64,000 nt of DNA from contig PDHQ01000022.1 of assembly GCA_003339415.1 (NCBI GenBank), positions 1-64,000 on the forward strand, given 5' to 3'. This document shows positions 1 to 12,556 of the stretch, in pieces. How positions within the stretch are numbered: the stretch's first letter is position 1; each line of letters begins with the position of its first letter. The translations under genes and the position numbers were made by a program. Source of the stretch: Ophiocordyceps camponoti-saundersi (nom. inval.). Its lineage: Eukaryota > Ascomycota > Sordariomycetes > Hypocreales > Ophiocordycipitaceae. Below the pieces are notes generated by a model that was not told where the DNA came from, ran no database searches, and worked only from the letters and a program-made list of their open reading frames with translations.

Positions 1-399
1 AAAATATTTAAAAAATAAAACCTTATAAAGTATAGCTATTTACGCTTACTAGCGTAAAAAAGTCCTTAAATTATATTCTTCTTTCTACTTATAATAAATC
101 TTAAAAATTAATAAGTTTTCTTATTAACATTTTTATAATAATTATAATAAAATAGATAAAATTATAAAAAGACTAATTTATAACTAAGAAAGCCTTATTT
201 AATAAAGAGAGATAATATTTAATAATTTTATTTTTATTTTCTTTACTAATATAGTAATATTATAATAATACCTTTTTTAAAAAAATACTACATCTATTAT
301 ATTTTCTTAAAAAAGAATTAAAATAACTAAAATTTTAAAAAAAATATATTTAAAGAGCGCTTAAATTATAGTATTTATTTAAAATATAAAAAAAATAAT

Positions 400-590
400 T
401 AAGGTTAGTGACTAATTTTTTTAGTCATTAGTCAGTCATGACTGACTAATGACTAAAAGTTATGACTAAAGATTAGTCACTAAGGTGACTTTAGTCAGTT
501 AGTAACTAATTTAGTTACTAAAAAACGTGACTTTAGTCAGTCAGTCATGACTGACTAAAAAATGACTAAAAAAGTCACTGACTAATTTTA
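400..590. repeat. Cluster of GACT/AGTC palindromes inside the RIP block
   Basis: About 190 bp is built from repeated TTAGTCA, GACTAA, AGTCAGTC and TGACTGACT units on both strands. A perfect 22-bp palindrome lies at 428-449 and an 18-bp one (AGTCAGTCATGACTGACT) at 539-556. Unlike the flanking DNA, this patch keeps many TpG and CpA dinucleotides. It was therefore either too short or too unlike other copies to be hit by RIP, or it arrived later. I do not recognise a named element; a MITE-like or terminal-repeat remnant is possible. Confidence 0.6.
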
Positions 591-839
591 AACCCTGCCT
601 AAAAGTATCGCGTATAGGATAGAAAATAGGAAAGTTATTTACTATTAATAGCTAAGTTTAAGTTAATAATATTACTTTTTATACCTTTACCCTATATAAT
701 ATTAAAGTAAATACCTATTTTTTAGTTAGTTATCGTTTTATAAAGTAAATAGTAAAATACTTAAGCGCTAAGCTTATCCCTATCCGTCCTATCCCCCTTA
801 TTAATTTCTAAGGCTATTAGGCTAGCTCGGTTTATAAGC

Positions 840-3604
840 ACCTAATCGTTACCTTAGTAATTAATAAACGGTATTTTCCGCGGGAAATCTACTAAGTAAC
901 TAACTACGCCTAGGATCTTTTTATCGGCCTATTTTAAATAGCTAAGAAAAGGTTATTACTTAACTACGCGGCTTAGAAACTAGTTTAGCTAGATAACTTA
1001 CTCGCTCTTACTAAGTACTCGCCCTTAATCTTATTACCCGAGAAGCCTTTTTTTAACGGAAATTTAGACCCGGCGGTTTAAGCGGATACTAAGCGCTAGA
1101 ACCGCTTTCTCCGTTAGGACGAGCGTAAATATCGGATCCTTTAACGCTTATAAAGGAAGAAGGACTTCGTATAGCCCGCGAAGAAAAAGAAGCTAGCTTA
1201 AACCTTTACTAAGGATAACTAAGATACCGATAATATAAATAAGGATACTCTAAGAAAATAACTTATCTACTAAGTTTAGTAAAACCTTTATTATCTACGA
1301 TAGGAAAAGATAACCCTATTAATACTTATAATATTTATAAAATTAAAAGACGATAATAATAACCTAATTATAGTTATAAAGCTAGGCTTAGCTAGCTATA
1401 TATACGTAGGATAGGAAATCCTATTCCCTTAAGGTAAAGAACTTAAGTATATTACTTACGTACGTAATATAATCCCTCTAGCCTTAGCGCACCTCGAAGG
1501 ATTCTTTAGTAAAAAGGAAGCTTATATTTTAGCTAGTTTCTAACCTAGCTATAATATTATTTTAGAACTTAAGAAGCCCCTAAACCTAGTAGGACCCCTT
1601 TCTTATAGGACGCCCGTAAAATACCTACCGCTAGAGAAGGAAACCGTTAACTACCTATTTAAGATTAAGTTTATTAAGCTAAACGCTAGTCTTTACGCTG
1701 CCTCTATTCTCTTCGCGCTAAAGCTATACTTAATAGCCTAGCGCTTCTATATTAATTACTGATAGATAAATAACTACTTAAAAAGTTAAATCTCGCTTAC
1801 TCCCTTTTTAGAAAATATAGCGTTTAGCTACCGGGAAGCGAGGCGGTTCTTAAAAATTAACGTAATTTAAGCGTTTTATCGCCTATATCTTAACCCTAAC
1901 TCTAAGTACCTTATAGCTTTCCGTATAAGGTTTAGTATATTCCGCTAGCTTATCTTTCTATTTAGCTTTAAGGTAAAGCTTACTTAGTTTTAGAACTTTA
2001 TTAACGCTTAGCTTTATAACCTCCTTAACCGTTATATAAATACGTACGCCGATAATATATTAATCTACTTAGACGGCGAAGAAGCGGAATACTAAGAGGA
2101 ATACTAAAAAGTAATCTAGCGCCTATATTAAGCTAACTTATAAGGGGATATCCGAAAATCGAGGTTTAATATTACGGAAATTAACTACCTTAGTATAATA
2201 TTATATATAGGTTAAGGAATTAATATAAACCCCCGTAAAATATAAGCGATTTAGGACTAAAAGTTCGAAGACCTCTAGGACCGTAAGGCTATCCGCTTAT
2301 TTATAAGATTTTATAACTTTATTAGGATCTTCTATTACTATATAAGTACTATAGCTAAGCCCCTAAACCGCCTCCTTAAAAAAGATACCGCTTTTAAGCT
2401 TAGATTAGAATAGAAGGAGGCTTTTAATAAAATAAAGGAGCTAGCTATATAAGCCCTAGTACTTACCTTCTTCCGCTTAGAACTCCTAACCCGCCTTAAG
2501 ACTAACGCCTCCTAGAATATTACCGCTAGTATACTTTAATAATAATAAGATAACTAAATATAGAAGCTTATAAGCTTTTTCTTAAAGATAATAAACCCTA
2601 CTAAGCGTGCTTACTCGATCTAAGATTACGAACTCCTTATTATCGTATAAAGCCTTAAGTATTTCTACTTAGAATTACTTAGCTAGAAATTTAACGTAAT
2701 TATAGATTATAAAGCTTTAGTTTATTTTACGATAAAAAGGCTACTTTTTATCTATTAGGTCCAATAGTTTAATTTCCTTACTTAATTTAATATCCGTTTC
2801 CTATACTAGCTTAGCTAGCTAAATATAGCCGCGAATATACTTTTATAGAAAATAGCTAAGCTCCCGATAATAAAAGCTTATAAGAAAAAGGAAAGGATTT
2901 TAGCTATAATTTCCCTAAATAGCCTTAGGTTTAAATCTATAACCTTATCTCCTATAATTACCCTAGTCCGCCTAGTAGAAAACTCCGTCTTATTAGGGGC
3001 GGAGTTAGTATAACTAATCTAAGAGGAGAACGCGAACTAGAACCTCGGATTTTATAGTAATCTCCTTATCGTCCCTAAGTAGGATAGCCGGCAGCGTTTC
3101 TTCCTCCGCACCGCCTTAATTCGGAATATATACGAGCCGGCTATCTTCGCCTATAAGGGATAGAATAAGATTACCTAGATACTTCGATAAAACTATTACT
3201 AGCTTAGGATAAAGCGAGATATTCGCTAGTTTATCCGTAATTACTATAAGTATTAGAGGAATAAAACGCTGCGAAATAAGACCCCGGGTTTACTATACCC
3301 CTTACTTATTCTAACTTCCGTTTAGAAGTATATTACTTATAATAAGAAAGTAATATTAGAAGACCGCTTTAGGTACGGCTACGTTTAGACCTTTATCTAT
3401 AAGTTAAGTAAGATTATCGCTATATTACCTAGTAAGAAGAACGATATAGCTAAGGTGCTTACGGGATACTATTTCCGATACCTTTATCGTTTCCTAAGTA
3501 TACTAGATATATAGATTACTAATAACGCCGGCCTATTTATCTTAAGATTTCTTTAAGAAATTAACCGGCTAATTAGTATTAAGCACCGTTATAGTAGCGC
3601 CCTT
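840..3604 (+). mobile_element. Older Ty3/gypsy retrotransposon, 5' part (gag end, RT, RNase H, start of integrase)
   Basis: Degraded pol of a Ty3/gypsy element reads on the plus strand. A lysine/arginine-rich gag end lies at about 1,000-1,260. Reverse transcriptase follows at about 1,500-2,350, with the active-site motif as YADN at 2,045-2,056 (expected YADD, so the second Asp is lost by a G-to-A change). RNase H lies at about 2,430-2,850. The zinc-binding region and catalytic core of integrase begin at about 3,090. Stops are of the TAG/TAA type throughout. The reading frame is cut at 3,604 by insertion of the younger element and resumes in frame at 11,232. The 5' LTR was not found; it is either off the window or lost. 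Coordinates of the 5' edge are approximate. Confidence 0.85.
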
Positions 3605-3904
3605 TATTAAGGTCTAGCCCTTATATTATATTCGGGTTATTAACCTAAACGTTAAACTTACGGATTAGCCTTACGATTAAACGATAAGGCTGCCGCTATC
3701 CGGCCTAGAGGCCCGTAGCGGAAAGATTAGAAGGAATAGAACGGAAAGGATAGTTAAACGGGGAGGCAAATAAGCTCTAAAGGAAAGAGCGGTATATATA
3801 GCTATTTAGCACGCTAGAGTGCGGCTTCCTTAGAAGCTCGTTATACGTAATTATTATTATATATAGCTTAGTAAATAAGCACCTCTTTAACTAGTCCCTT
3901 AATA
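3605..3904 (+). repeat. 5' LTR of the nested Ty3/gypsy element
   Basis: A 300-bp sequence begins TATTAAGG and ends CCTTAATA. The copy at 10,932-11,231 matches it over its whole length with scattered C/T and G/A differences (its last bases are CCTTAACA). The start and end form a short inverted repeat when the RIP transitions are allowed for, as expected of an LTR. Confidence 0.92.
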
Positions 3905-6900
3905 GAATTACGTATCTTTTTCTTATAGACTTTTACCCTTATCTTTAACGTTAATAGATTAATTAAATTAGATCGGATCGGAATAGCTAACTTATAGGAC
4001 TAAATAGAAAGGCTCTAATAATCTTAGGCTAGCCCTAGCGGATATTAATAACCCTCGTAGTAAGAGCTGCGGGTTTAGTAGTTAGAATAATAAATATAGG
4101 TAATATAATATATAATAAAGGATAGGGAGGAACGTTATTAGCAGATCTTAAAGTATATAGAATAGTACTTTAAGGAATAAGCTAATACCTTTCTCGTAGA
4201 TAAGGAAGCGGAGTAAAAAGCTATACTATAAGAAATATAGTCTACTATCTAGTAATAAGCTATAACCTTTCTTACGATAAAGGAAGCGGAATACGTAGAG
4301 TAACTTATAGCCGCGCGTGCGGACGCCTTTAAGGAAATACTATAAACGGACCCCGTTAAACTAACCTTTACTAAAGCTACGCCTAACTAAGCTTAGATTA
4401 ACGTAGCCCTCGTAAGATAGAAAGAACCTTAGCTTAAGTAAGATAAATTACTAAATTTTTTCTACTTCTTTATAAGCTAGCTAGTTTACTAATATAATAT
4501 CGATAAGCCTTAAGGTAAAGCTAGTAATACGGATTATATTTAAGTATAAATCCTAAACTACCTTCCTAAGGATAAAATATAGAAAATATTAGCTTTCTAG
4601 TAATCCGGTAGCTTTAGTAGAAAAAGGCACCCGAAGGACTTTTTTAACTACCTCTATCGAACTTTTAGTAACGTCTAGGAACGAAAGAGGGCTTAAGATA
4701 GGCTCCGGACTTTAGTTTACCGCGATAGATAGATATTTAGTAACTTTATTCCTAAGTTCGAAGAGGTCCTAGTAACCGCTATTAGATTTACGGGTTAGGA
4801 TAATTCCGCAAAACTAACTTAGCTACGCGGGGCCTTTTCCCTAATACTTCGAGACTTTTTAGTTACTATCGATATACTTTACGAATACTCTCTATTCGTC
4901 GATTACCTATAAAATCTTACTTAGTCCTTTAAATAGACCTTACGCTTCCTTAGGGCGGCTAAGAAATACTAACTTAACCCGAATAAATACTTAGAAGGCG
5001 CTAGGGGCGTTCCCGTAAACCTAGGCATGGGGAAGGATATAGATAGGGATATTCTAATAAATATAATAGAAGATAAGAAGAAGAAGAAGCTAAAAGGAAA
5101 GGAAGGCGGTTATAATAAGACTCCTACCTAGGTATTATAAAATACCTCTTAAGCTAAGTAAATAGAGAGATTAGTGCTAGAATAATATAGAATATTAGGT
5201 TTTTATATTAGGTATAGAACGAATATATACCTTATATATAATTATAACTTCTAACTTTTATAAAAGCTATAATAGAAGGCCCTAGGAGAAACCCGTATTA
5301 ACTATACGGAAATCCTACCTTAAATCGAGAAATATAATTCCGATAACGACTAGGGAAAAGAATAGCTTTAGGATATTATAGTATCTTAGAGGATAAGGTA
5401 ATATAGATAGAGGAAAAGAAAGATATCCTCCGTTTTAAACTATAAGCCCTATTTACTAAAATTCCCGTAATCTTAAATAACTTAGAACTAGTAAATATAT
5501 TAGTCGACGAAGGCTACGAGAGCTATTTTATAATATACCCGCAGCTAATATAAGACCTATAAATATTAACGGAAAAAATCCTAGCTTAATAAGTAAAAAA
5601 AGTAGTAATAAGCGGACTAAAGGTATTAAGTATCGCCTAGCTCTTACTTAAGATAAATAGCTCTAGTTAATTAATCGTAATATATATAATATTAAATCTT
5701 AATTTCCTAATTATCCTTAATAAGCCTTAGCTATAATATATAAAATCTTACTTAGTCCCTTACGAAGAATAAGTATAGTATAGAGATTTATAGTAATAGG
5801 TACGGGTTACTAGCACTCGCTCTTAACTAATAAAGGAGATCTTAAACGCGGTATACCTCTATAGCTCGACCTTCGTCGGAGAAGTAAGGAGGAGGTAGAA
5901 GGAACTACGCTATTAGAAGAAAAACCCTACCGAATACCTAAAAATCTAAGCGGTAAGAGTTAAAGATATAGAGAAAGCGTTACGAGATAAGATTCCCTTA
6001 ATAAACGACTAATTACGAGAACGGATCCTAATAGAATTCTACGATATGCTTCCCCTTTTCCGTAAGTAGGAAGCGGATAAGTTAAACTTATATAAAAAAG
6101 GTATAGATTACTATATATTATTTAAGAAAAAAGTAAATAGTAAAGAACCTTAGATTTTATTTAGCCCCCTTTATAGTATATTAAGGGAGGAATTACTTAT
6201 CCTTAAAAAGATATTATAAGACCTCTTTTAGAAAAGCTTTATCTAACCTAGTAGCTCGCCCGCGGGTACCTTAGTCCTCTTCGTAAGGAAACCCGGGGGA
6301 GGATTACGGTTTTATACGGATTTCCGTGCACTAAATACGATTATAGTCCTAGATAGATACCCGCTCCTTTTACTCGGTAATACCCTTCGGTTATTAGCTA
6401 AATCTTAATAGCTTATAAAGCTAGATATCGTATAAGCTTTCTATAAGGTACGGATTATTAAAAGAGAGGAATAGAAAATAGTATTTCGGACCTAATATAG
6501 CCTCTTTAAATAAATAGTTACCCTATTCGGACTTATAGGGGCTCCTACTACCTTCTAGAGATATATTAATAGTATCCTCTAGCCGTATCTCGATAAGTTC
6601 TACTCGGCCTATATTAACGATATTATTATCTACTCTAATAATACTAAAAAGGACTATTTCCGTAAAATACGCTTAGTTCTCCGTAAGCTCTAAGAGTATA
6701 AGTTTTATCTAGACCCGGATAAGTACGAATTCGTAGTTAAGAAAGTAAAATACTTAGGATTTATAATACTAGTAGGGGTTAGGCTTTAGGTAGACCTAGA
6801 AAAGATTAAGATAATTATTAACTAGGCTACGCTAACTTCCCTTAAGGGCCTTCGTAGATTCCTAAGTTTTGCTAATTTCTACTAACTCTTTATTACGGAT

Positions 6901-9449
6901 TTTGCTAAAGTAGTAGAACTATTAATAAATTTAACGAAAAAAGGGGTAAAATTCGTTTAGGGACTAGATTAAGAATAAGCTTTCTAGGAAATTAAGAATC
7001 TATTTACGAGAGCCCCTTTACTAGTAGAATAGAACTTCGGGGACCTTACGTTTTTAGAGGTAGATACTAGCGCCTATATTATAGGAGGTTATCTTTACTA
7101 GGAATAAGAAAGATAGAAATAACCGGTAGCGTTTTTTTCCGTAAAAATAAACGCGGCCGAACGTAACTATTTAATATATAATAAAGAAATATTAGCGATT
7201 ATTAGATACTTAGAATAATAATATACTAAACTATATAGTTATAATAGCTTTAATATTATTACTAACTATAAGAACTTAGAGTATTTTATAACTTACTAGC
7301 ACTTTTTAGAATAATAAGCTTATTAGGCTAAGTACTTATTACGATTTAACTTTAAGATCCGTTATTAACCTAGTAAATAAGCCGCGGTCCTAAACGCCCT
7401 TTCCCGTAAGGATTAGGATAAACCCTTAACTACGGAGGAGGAGGACGCCCGCTTTATATAAATAATTCCCGAAGAAGCCCTATAATTCTACTTATAGGTA
7501 ATAATAATCGATACTTCTAGGGACCTTACCGATATTTTAGAAAAGGAGGAAGGCGAAGATAGATAATAAAACGTAGATATAGCTACGGAAAATACTATAA
7601 ATTTACGAAATAATAATTTACTAGAAACTTAAGTTTTCTCCGATAATAAGCTTTAGGAACTTTAGAATAGGATAGTATTATAAAACTTAGTTTTCTAAGA
7701 AGTATACTAAGCTATAGTAAGAGGAGACCGCTTATTACCTCTAAAGCTATAACTTAAAGTTTAAATTACGGATTACTATATCGATACTAAAGGAAGACTA
7801 CGTTTCCGTAATAAGCTTTAGGTCCCGGGAGCCCTAGTTACTATAATAGAGGACTTTAAGAAAGCACTAGCCTCCCCGCTTAATATATTACGGAATTATC
7901 TTATCTAAATAATCTATAACTTAGCCTTAGTTAGTTACCTTAAAAGGGAAGGTATAGTAGCCCTTATAACTTACGATTTCTTCTAGCCGCTTTAATAATA
8001 ATATATTCGTTAATTCCTTAGGAACTACGATACTTACGGTAAGATTAAGGCTTAGAAATAATATTAGGCTACCCTCCTTAAGTTATTACTTACTTTAGAT
8101 TAGTTTTACTAATATATATAAATAGATTTTATAATAGATTTCCTACTTATAGAACGCGGAAATAGGCACTTATAAGTAATTAAAAACCGCCTTAGTAAAG
8201 AGATCTTACTTAAGCTAATACCCTTAATAAACGCTCCGCTCTATATAAAGTAATTTTTCTAATATTTTATACGGTTTTACTAATAGCTAAGTATTATCGT
8301 AAGTAATAAAGGAACTAACTAAACGAGCGAATTCTAAAGCTATCTTTACTAACTTTATAGGATCGATTAAATATTTAGTATAGCTTACTATTTATAAACT
8401 AACGGAGGATACGAGAGGGTTAATTAAGATATATAAGCTTACCTCCGAGCGGTAGTCTCTTATAATTAGGATAACTAGGATAAATAGCTTCTTATAGCTT
8501 AGCTTACGCTAAATAGTAAAATCTACTTAGCTATAGGAATAACGCTATTCTTCGTAACCTATAAGTTCTAAGCTCCGACGATAGCACTATTAAACTTAAA
8601 TACTTTATAATTATTAATAAGGAATTTTAAGGGCTAGGCCGAGGAATTCGTAAAATAATTATAATAAGTAATAGACCTATATTAAGCTGCTAATACTTTA
8701 TCCTTATAAACTTAGGAGTTCTAAGCTAATAAGAATCGATAAGCGGCTAAGCGCTTTAAAGTTAGCGATAAAGTTTAGCTTAATCTACGTAATTTCCCTA
8801 ACGTAAGGCTTAAGAAGAAGCTTAATTAGAAAAACGCTAAGTTTATAATAGCGCGGGTTATTAACCTTTCCCTTATTAAACTTACGGGATTACTAATAGG
8901 AGCTTATAATCGCTTTAGTATAGATTTGCTTAAGAGGGCAGTTTTAGACCCCTTACTTAGATAAGAAGTTACTAATCTATAGCCTCTTATAATACTAATT
9001 AACGGGGAGGAAAAATAAGAAGTTAAAGAGATCGTCTTAGCTAGATAGAAGAAAGTAGGCAGAGGTAGGAGACGGGAGGTCTTCGTTAAATAAAAGGGTT
9101 ATTAAAACCCGATATAGGAACTTTTAGTAGAACTCGAGGGCACCGCCGCTCTTAATCGCTTTAAGGCTTTATATAGACCGGCTATATATAATAACGGGCA
9201 GGTTATTAGGAAATATATAGTAAAATAGCCGGTAGCGGGATTATATTAAAAAGCGTACTAACGGGCGCGGAAAATATACCCCCCCCCCCCCCCCTTACGA
9301 TATTTAGCGGCGCTGCTTCTTCGTAAATAACGACTCCCCGGCCGGGTAACGGCGGTAGCGCGATAGCGTTAGGGTTATTAGTTTAGCGGCGGCGGCGACG
9401 GGTGCGGCGGCGGCGGTAGTAGCGGCGTTACGCTTTAAAGTAGTAACCT

Positions 9450-10740
9450 TTTCCTCTAATATTAAAATATTAGCTAACCCCCCGGAGCCCGAAAGCTTAT
9501 AAGGGGGGGCGATATTAAGGATAGTATTAATATACTCCTTAAAAAAAGAAATTAGCTTTCCGCGTTCGGTATTATAAAATTAAGGAAACTAATTATACGA
9601 TAAGGGGAGTATCGCTATATATAAGCTTAAGCTTAGCTAATATCGTTAAGGCCCGAGTAATAATAATTAACGCCCGAAGAATATTATCCGCTCTTATTAT
9701 TACCTTAAGCGGCGGCTTAGTTTTAGCGGTAATATACTATATTATATAAGCTAGAACTAAGAGCCGGGGGGTAAGCGTATAAGTCCAGTATAAAGGTATA
9801 TATTCTATATAGAATATACGGGGTTTCTACTTCCCCGTACGCCTTAGTATTATAGCTTAATTATAATACTCGTAACCCTATTTTATATAATAAAGGTATA
9901 GAGGCTCCTAAAAAGCCTTTTCGTTATAACTATCCTTATCTTTATCTTTATCCTTATCGTTATCTTCTTCGTTAATAAGGTTAGCGGCAGGGGTAGGAGG
10001 AGGAGAAAGAGCGGGGGCGAGGGTAGGGGCGGAAGTCTTAGCCCGAGACTTCTTCCGCGAGGTAGGCTACGAAAAACCTAATATTAGTAAACGCTTATTA
10101 TAGATAAATCGCCCTCTTAGACGCGGGATAAGGATTTACCGTAGTAGGAGGAGGAGAAAGAGAAAGGGAGAGCTAGCGAGGGGCCCTAGGCTAGGAGCTT
10201 CTCCGCACGGTAACCTAAAAAATACCTAATAATATTAGTAGCGCGTTTCTCTACGATAAGTAAGTTACCCTCTTAGATACGGGATCGACGAGTCCTATAT
10301 AGTAAGCTATTAGGTAAGAGGAGGAAAAGACTTATATTAGGAGATAAAGGAGGAGGAGAAGTAGAAAAAAAAGAAAAAGGAGGAGGAGAAGGCTTAGAGC
10401 GACGACGACCCCCCCGGGTTAGCTTATAGCTATAACGCTCTTCGAACTAAGTATTAAAAGCTAAGAAATCCTCCTCTAAACTAAAGCCCCCGTTATCGCC
10501 CGCGATATTATCGTCGCTATCGTTATCGCTATCGTTATCGCTATTATCGTTATCGTTATTAGTAATAGTATTAGTAATAGCGATAGTAGTAGAATCGATA
10601 ACGGAGGAGGCGGCGGCGGCGAGGTTTTAGAGATAACTATTATATTCGCTAAGCTAAGATATCCTTATAGGTAGGAAAACGTTAGTATAGTTAAACCCGC
10701 AGAATAGGTAGCGGATTCCCTTACTAATAATAGTAATAAT
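9450..10740 (-). pseudogene. Degraded antisense reading frame between pol and the 3' LTR
   Basis: On the minus strand, opposite to pol, a protein-like frame is visible from about 10,740 down to about 10,090. It contains an Asp/Asn/Ser repeat encoded by GATAAC/GATAGC units (about 10,506-10,560), an acidic stretch with FSLEEDFLAF, a basic KLTRGGRRR segment and Pro/Ser-rich stretches. Nearly all its stops are TAG/TAA of the kind produced from CAG/CAA. After one apparent frame change near 10,050, a second stretch with an acidic (DK)n segment continues to about 9,450. No family was recognised. Antisense frames near the 3' end are known in some plant Ty3/gypsy elements. Whether this one was ever expressed is inference. 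Confidence 0.5.
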
Positions 10741-10931
10741 AGTAATATTAATAATAATAACGATAAGGCTATAGAAGGAAGAAGGGAAGGAATAAAGGAT
10801 TTAATAAGTAAGCACTATAAAAGCTATAGAAAAGTAGGGCGGACTAGGTAACTTAGCGGAAAATTTTTTACCTAACCTTACCGTATACTATATAACGGAT
10901 CCCGCGCCTACGGGTAAGGGGAGGGACTTTA

Positions 10932-11231
10932 TATTAAGGTCTAGCTCTTATATTATATTCGGGTTATTAACCTAAACGTTAGACTTACGGATTAGCCTCG
11001 CGATTAAACGATAAGGCTGCCGCTATCTAGCTTAGAGGCCCGTAGCGGAAGGATTAGAAGGAATAGAACGGAAAGGATAGTTAAACGGGGAGGTAAATAA
11101 GCTCTAAAGGAAAGAGCGGTATATATAGCTATTTAGCATACTAGAGTGCGGCTTCCTTAGAAGCTCGTTATACGTAATTATTATTATATATAGCTTAGCA
11201 AATAAGCACCTTTTTAACTAGTCCCTTAACA
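10932..11231 (+). repeat. 3' LTR of the nested Ty3/gypsy element
   Basis: Direct-repeat partner of 3,605-3,904, same length (300 bp). It is preceded by a purine-rich tract (about 10,914-10,926) that fits a polypurine tract. It ends CCTTAACA and is followed by the target duplication CCCTC, after which the integrase frame of the older element continues. Confidence 0.92.
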
Positions 11232-12188
11232 CCCTCTACCCCTAAATATAAAGTAGCGTAGAAGTGACTAACTAGTACTTAGATTAAAAGCTTCGGTTTT
11301 ACGTAAGTAAGCGATAGGATAATTAGAGCACGTTCCTTCCCGCTCTAGACTTCGCGTATAACTCGTTATAGCACGCGTTAATTAGTATAGTACCGCTTAT
11401 AGTCGCTTTTAGCAAAGATATATATAACCCCCTTTCGCTCCTTAGCCCTCTAGTTACCTCGAGGGCCTTAGGCCCCGTCGCTATTACCCGCGAACTTATC
11501 GCTTAAGCGTAAAGAGTATAATAGTAAGCTTAAGCTACGGCCGCGAAAGCGTAAGGCCGGTAGAAGGCCTAAGCTAATAAGAAACGCCGCCTAGTAGATT
11601 TCTCGGTTAGTAACTAGGTATTTCTTAGCCGTAAGGGTTTTATAATTACTATACTAACTACGCGCCTTAACGCGTAATAGTTTAGACCTTTTATAATCGT
11701 CGAGGAATAGGGCTATAGCTATATTCTTAACCTTCTAAGTAGTTATTAGATAACGAACTTATTCTACGCCGATTATCTCCGGAAAGCTATTACGAATCCC
11801 TTACCCGGATAGGATAGGCCCCCGGCTAAGCCTAAAGATATTAATAGCATACTAGAGTAGGAAGTCGATAAGATCCTTATATCTCGCGTTACTAAACGAC
11901 GCCGCTAGTTAGAGTATTAGGTTTAGTAACGTAGCTATAACTTTAATAAGACGTAGTATCTAGCTAGGAATTTCCGTTATATACTAATAGCCCTTAAGAA
12001 ATTCTACTACCGCTTTCTAAATACCGCCGGCCCGCTAGTTAATCTCTAGCACTAAATTAAAGCTATTACTATAAATCGTAATTACGAGAATAATAACTAA
12101 GATAATATTACGATTTCCCCTAAGGCCTAGGTACGTAGTCGCTATTACTAGTCTTAATAGGTATATTAAAACCTTTATCGGGGGGTAG
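11232..12188 (+). mobile_element. Older Ty3/gypsy retrotransposon, 3' part (rest of integrase)
   Basis: Starting with the target duplication CCCTC, the integrase frame interrupted at 3,604 resumes. The join reads S-A-L-Y-P and then VEVTN..YLD, YVSKR.DN.STFLPALDFAYNS, as in Ty3/gypsy integrase cores (SALHPQT.G in intact relatives). Further degraded C-terminal integrase sequence runs to about 12,180, ending in a GGGGGG tract (12,180-12,185) that could be the polypurine tract before the 3' LTR. Inactivated by RIP. Confidence 0.82.
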
Positions 12189-12556
12189 TATTACGCGCTA
12201 AGCACTTACGGTGATTTCTAAGGATTTTACGGTAATTTCCTTCTTAGGATTTTACGGTAATTTCCGAGGATTTTACGGTAATTTCCGAGGATCTCTAGCT
12301 ATAATTACGTAACCTCGGAAACCTTATCGTAAAATCCCTAGGAAAACCTTAATAGGAAATTACCCGGAAATAGAGTTAACCTTTTACTAGGATTTCCCTA
12401 TGCCCTCTCCTATCTTTACTAGTATATACCTTTATATATTTTACTAGGATCTTACCTACGAGAGTTTTCCTCTTTTCTTTTCTTTCTCCTTAGCTTAGAA
12501 TCTTTATTTATAATGCTAATATAATTATTTACTTAATATATTTCTAGGCCGTAATA
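12189..12556 (+). repeat. Probable 3' LTR of the older Ty3/gypsy element, with internal repeats
   Basis: Begins TATTACG after a G-rich tract and ends CGTAATA, a matching inverted end pair if RIP changed TGTTACG/CGTAACA. It contains at least three tandem copies of TTTTACGGTAATTTCC (12,206-12,291) and an inverted, diverged copy at about 12,311-12,345. No matching 5' LTR lies in the window, so the limits rest on the end motifs and the position after integrase. Confidence 0.55.

Larger units (their letters stand above)
3605..11231 (+). mobile_element. Complete but RIP-inactivated Ty3/gypsy chromovirus, nested in the older element
   Basis: Two near-identical 300-bp direct repeats (3,605-3,904 and 10,932-11,231) flank a gag-pol region. 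LTR ends are TGTTAAGG/CCTTAACA after allowing for RIP. The target duplication is CCCTT (3,600-3,604) and CCCTC (11,232-11,236), differing by one C-to-T. Pol order on the plus strand: protease near 5,470-5,650; reverse transcriptase about 6,250-6,900, with YIND instead of YIDD at 6,610-6,621; RNase H about 7,040-7,330; integrase core about 8,110-8,590; chromodomain-like segment (VKWKGY-type) about 9,060-9,190. This order, with an integrase-linked chromodomain, defines fungal Ty3/gypsy chromoviruses. A further 1.7 kb before the 3' LTR holds an antisense reading frame and a C16 run (9,279-9,294). All frames carry many stops, so it is not autonomous. Confidence 0.9.
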
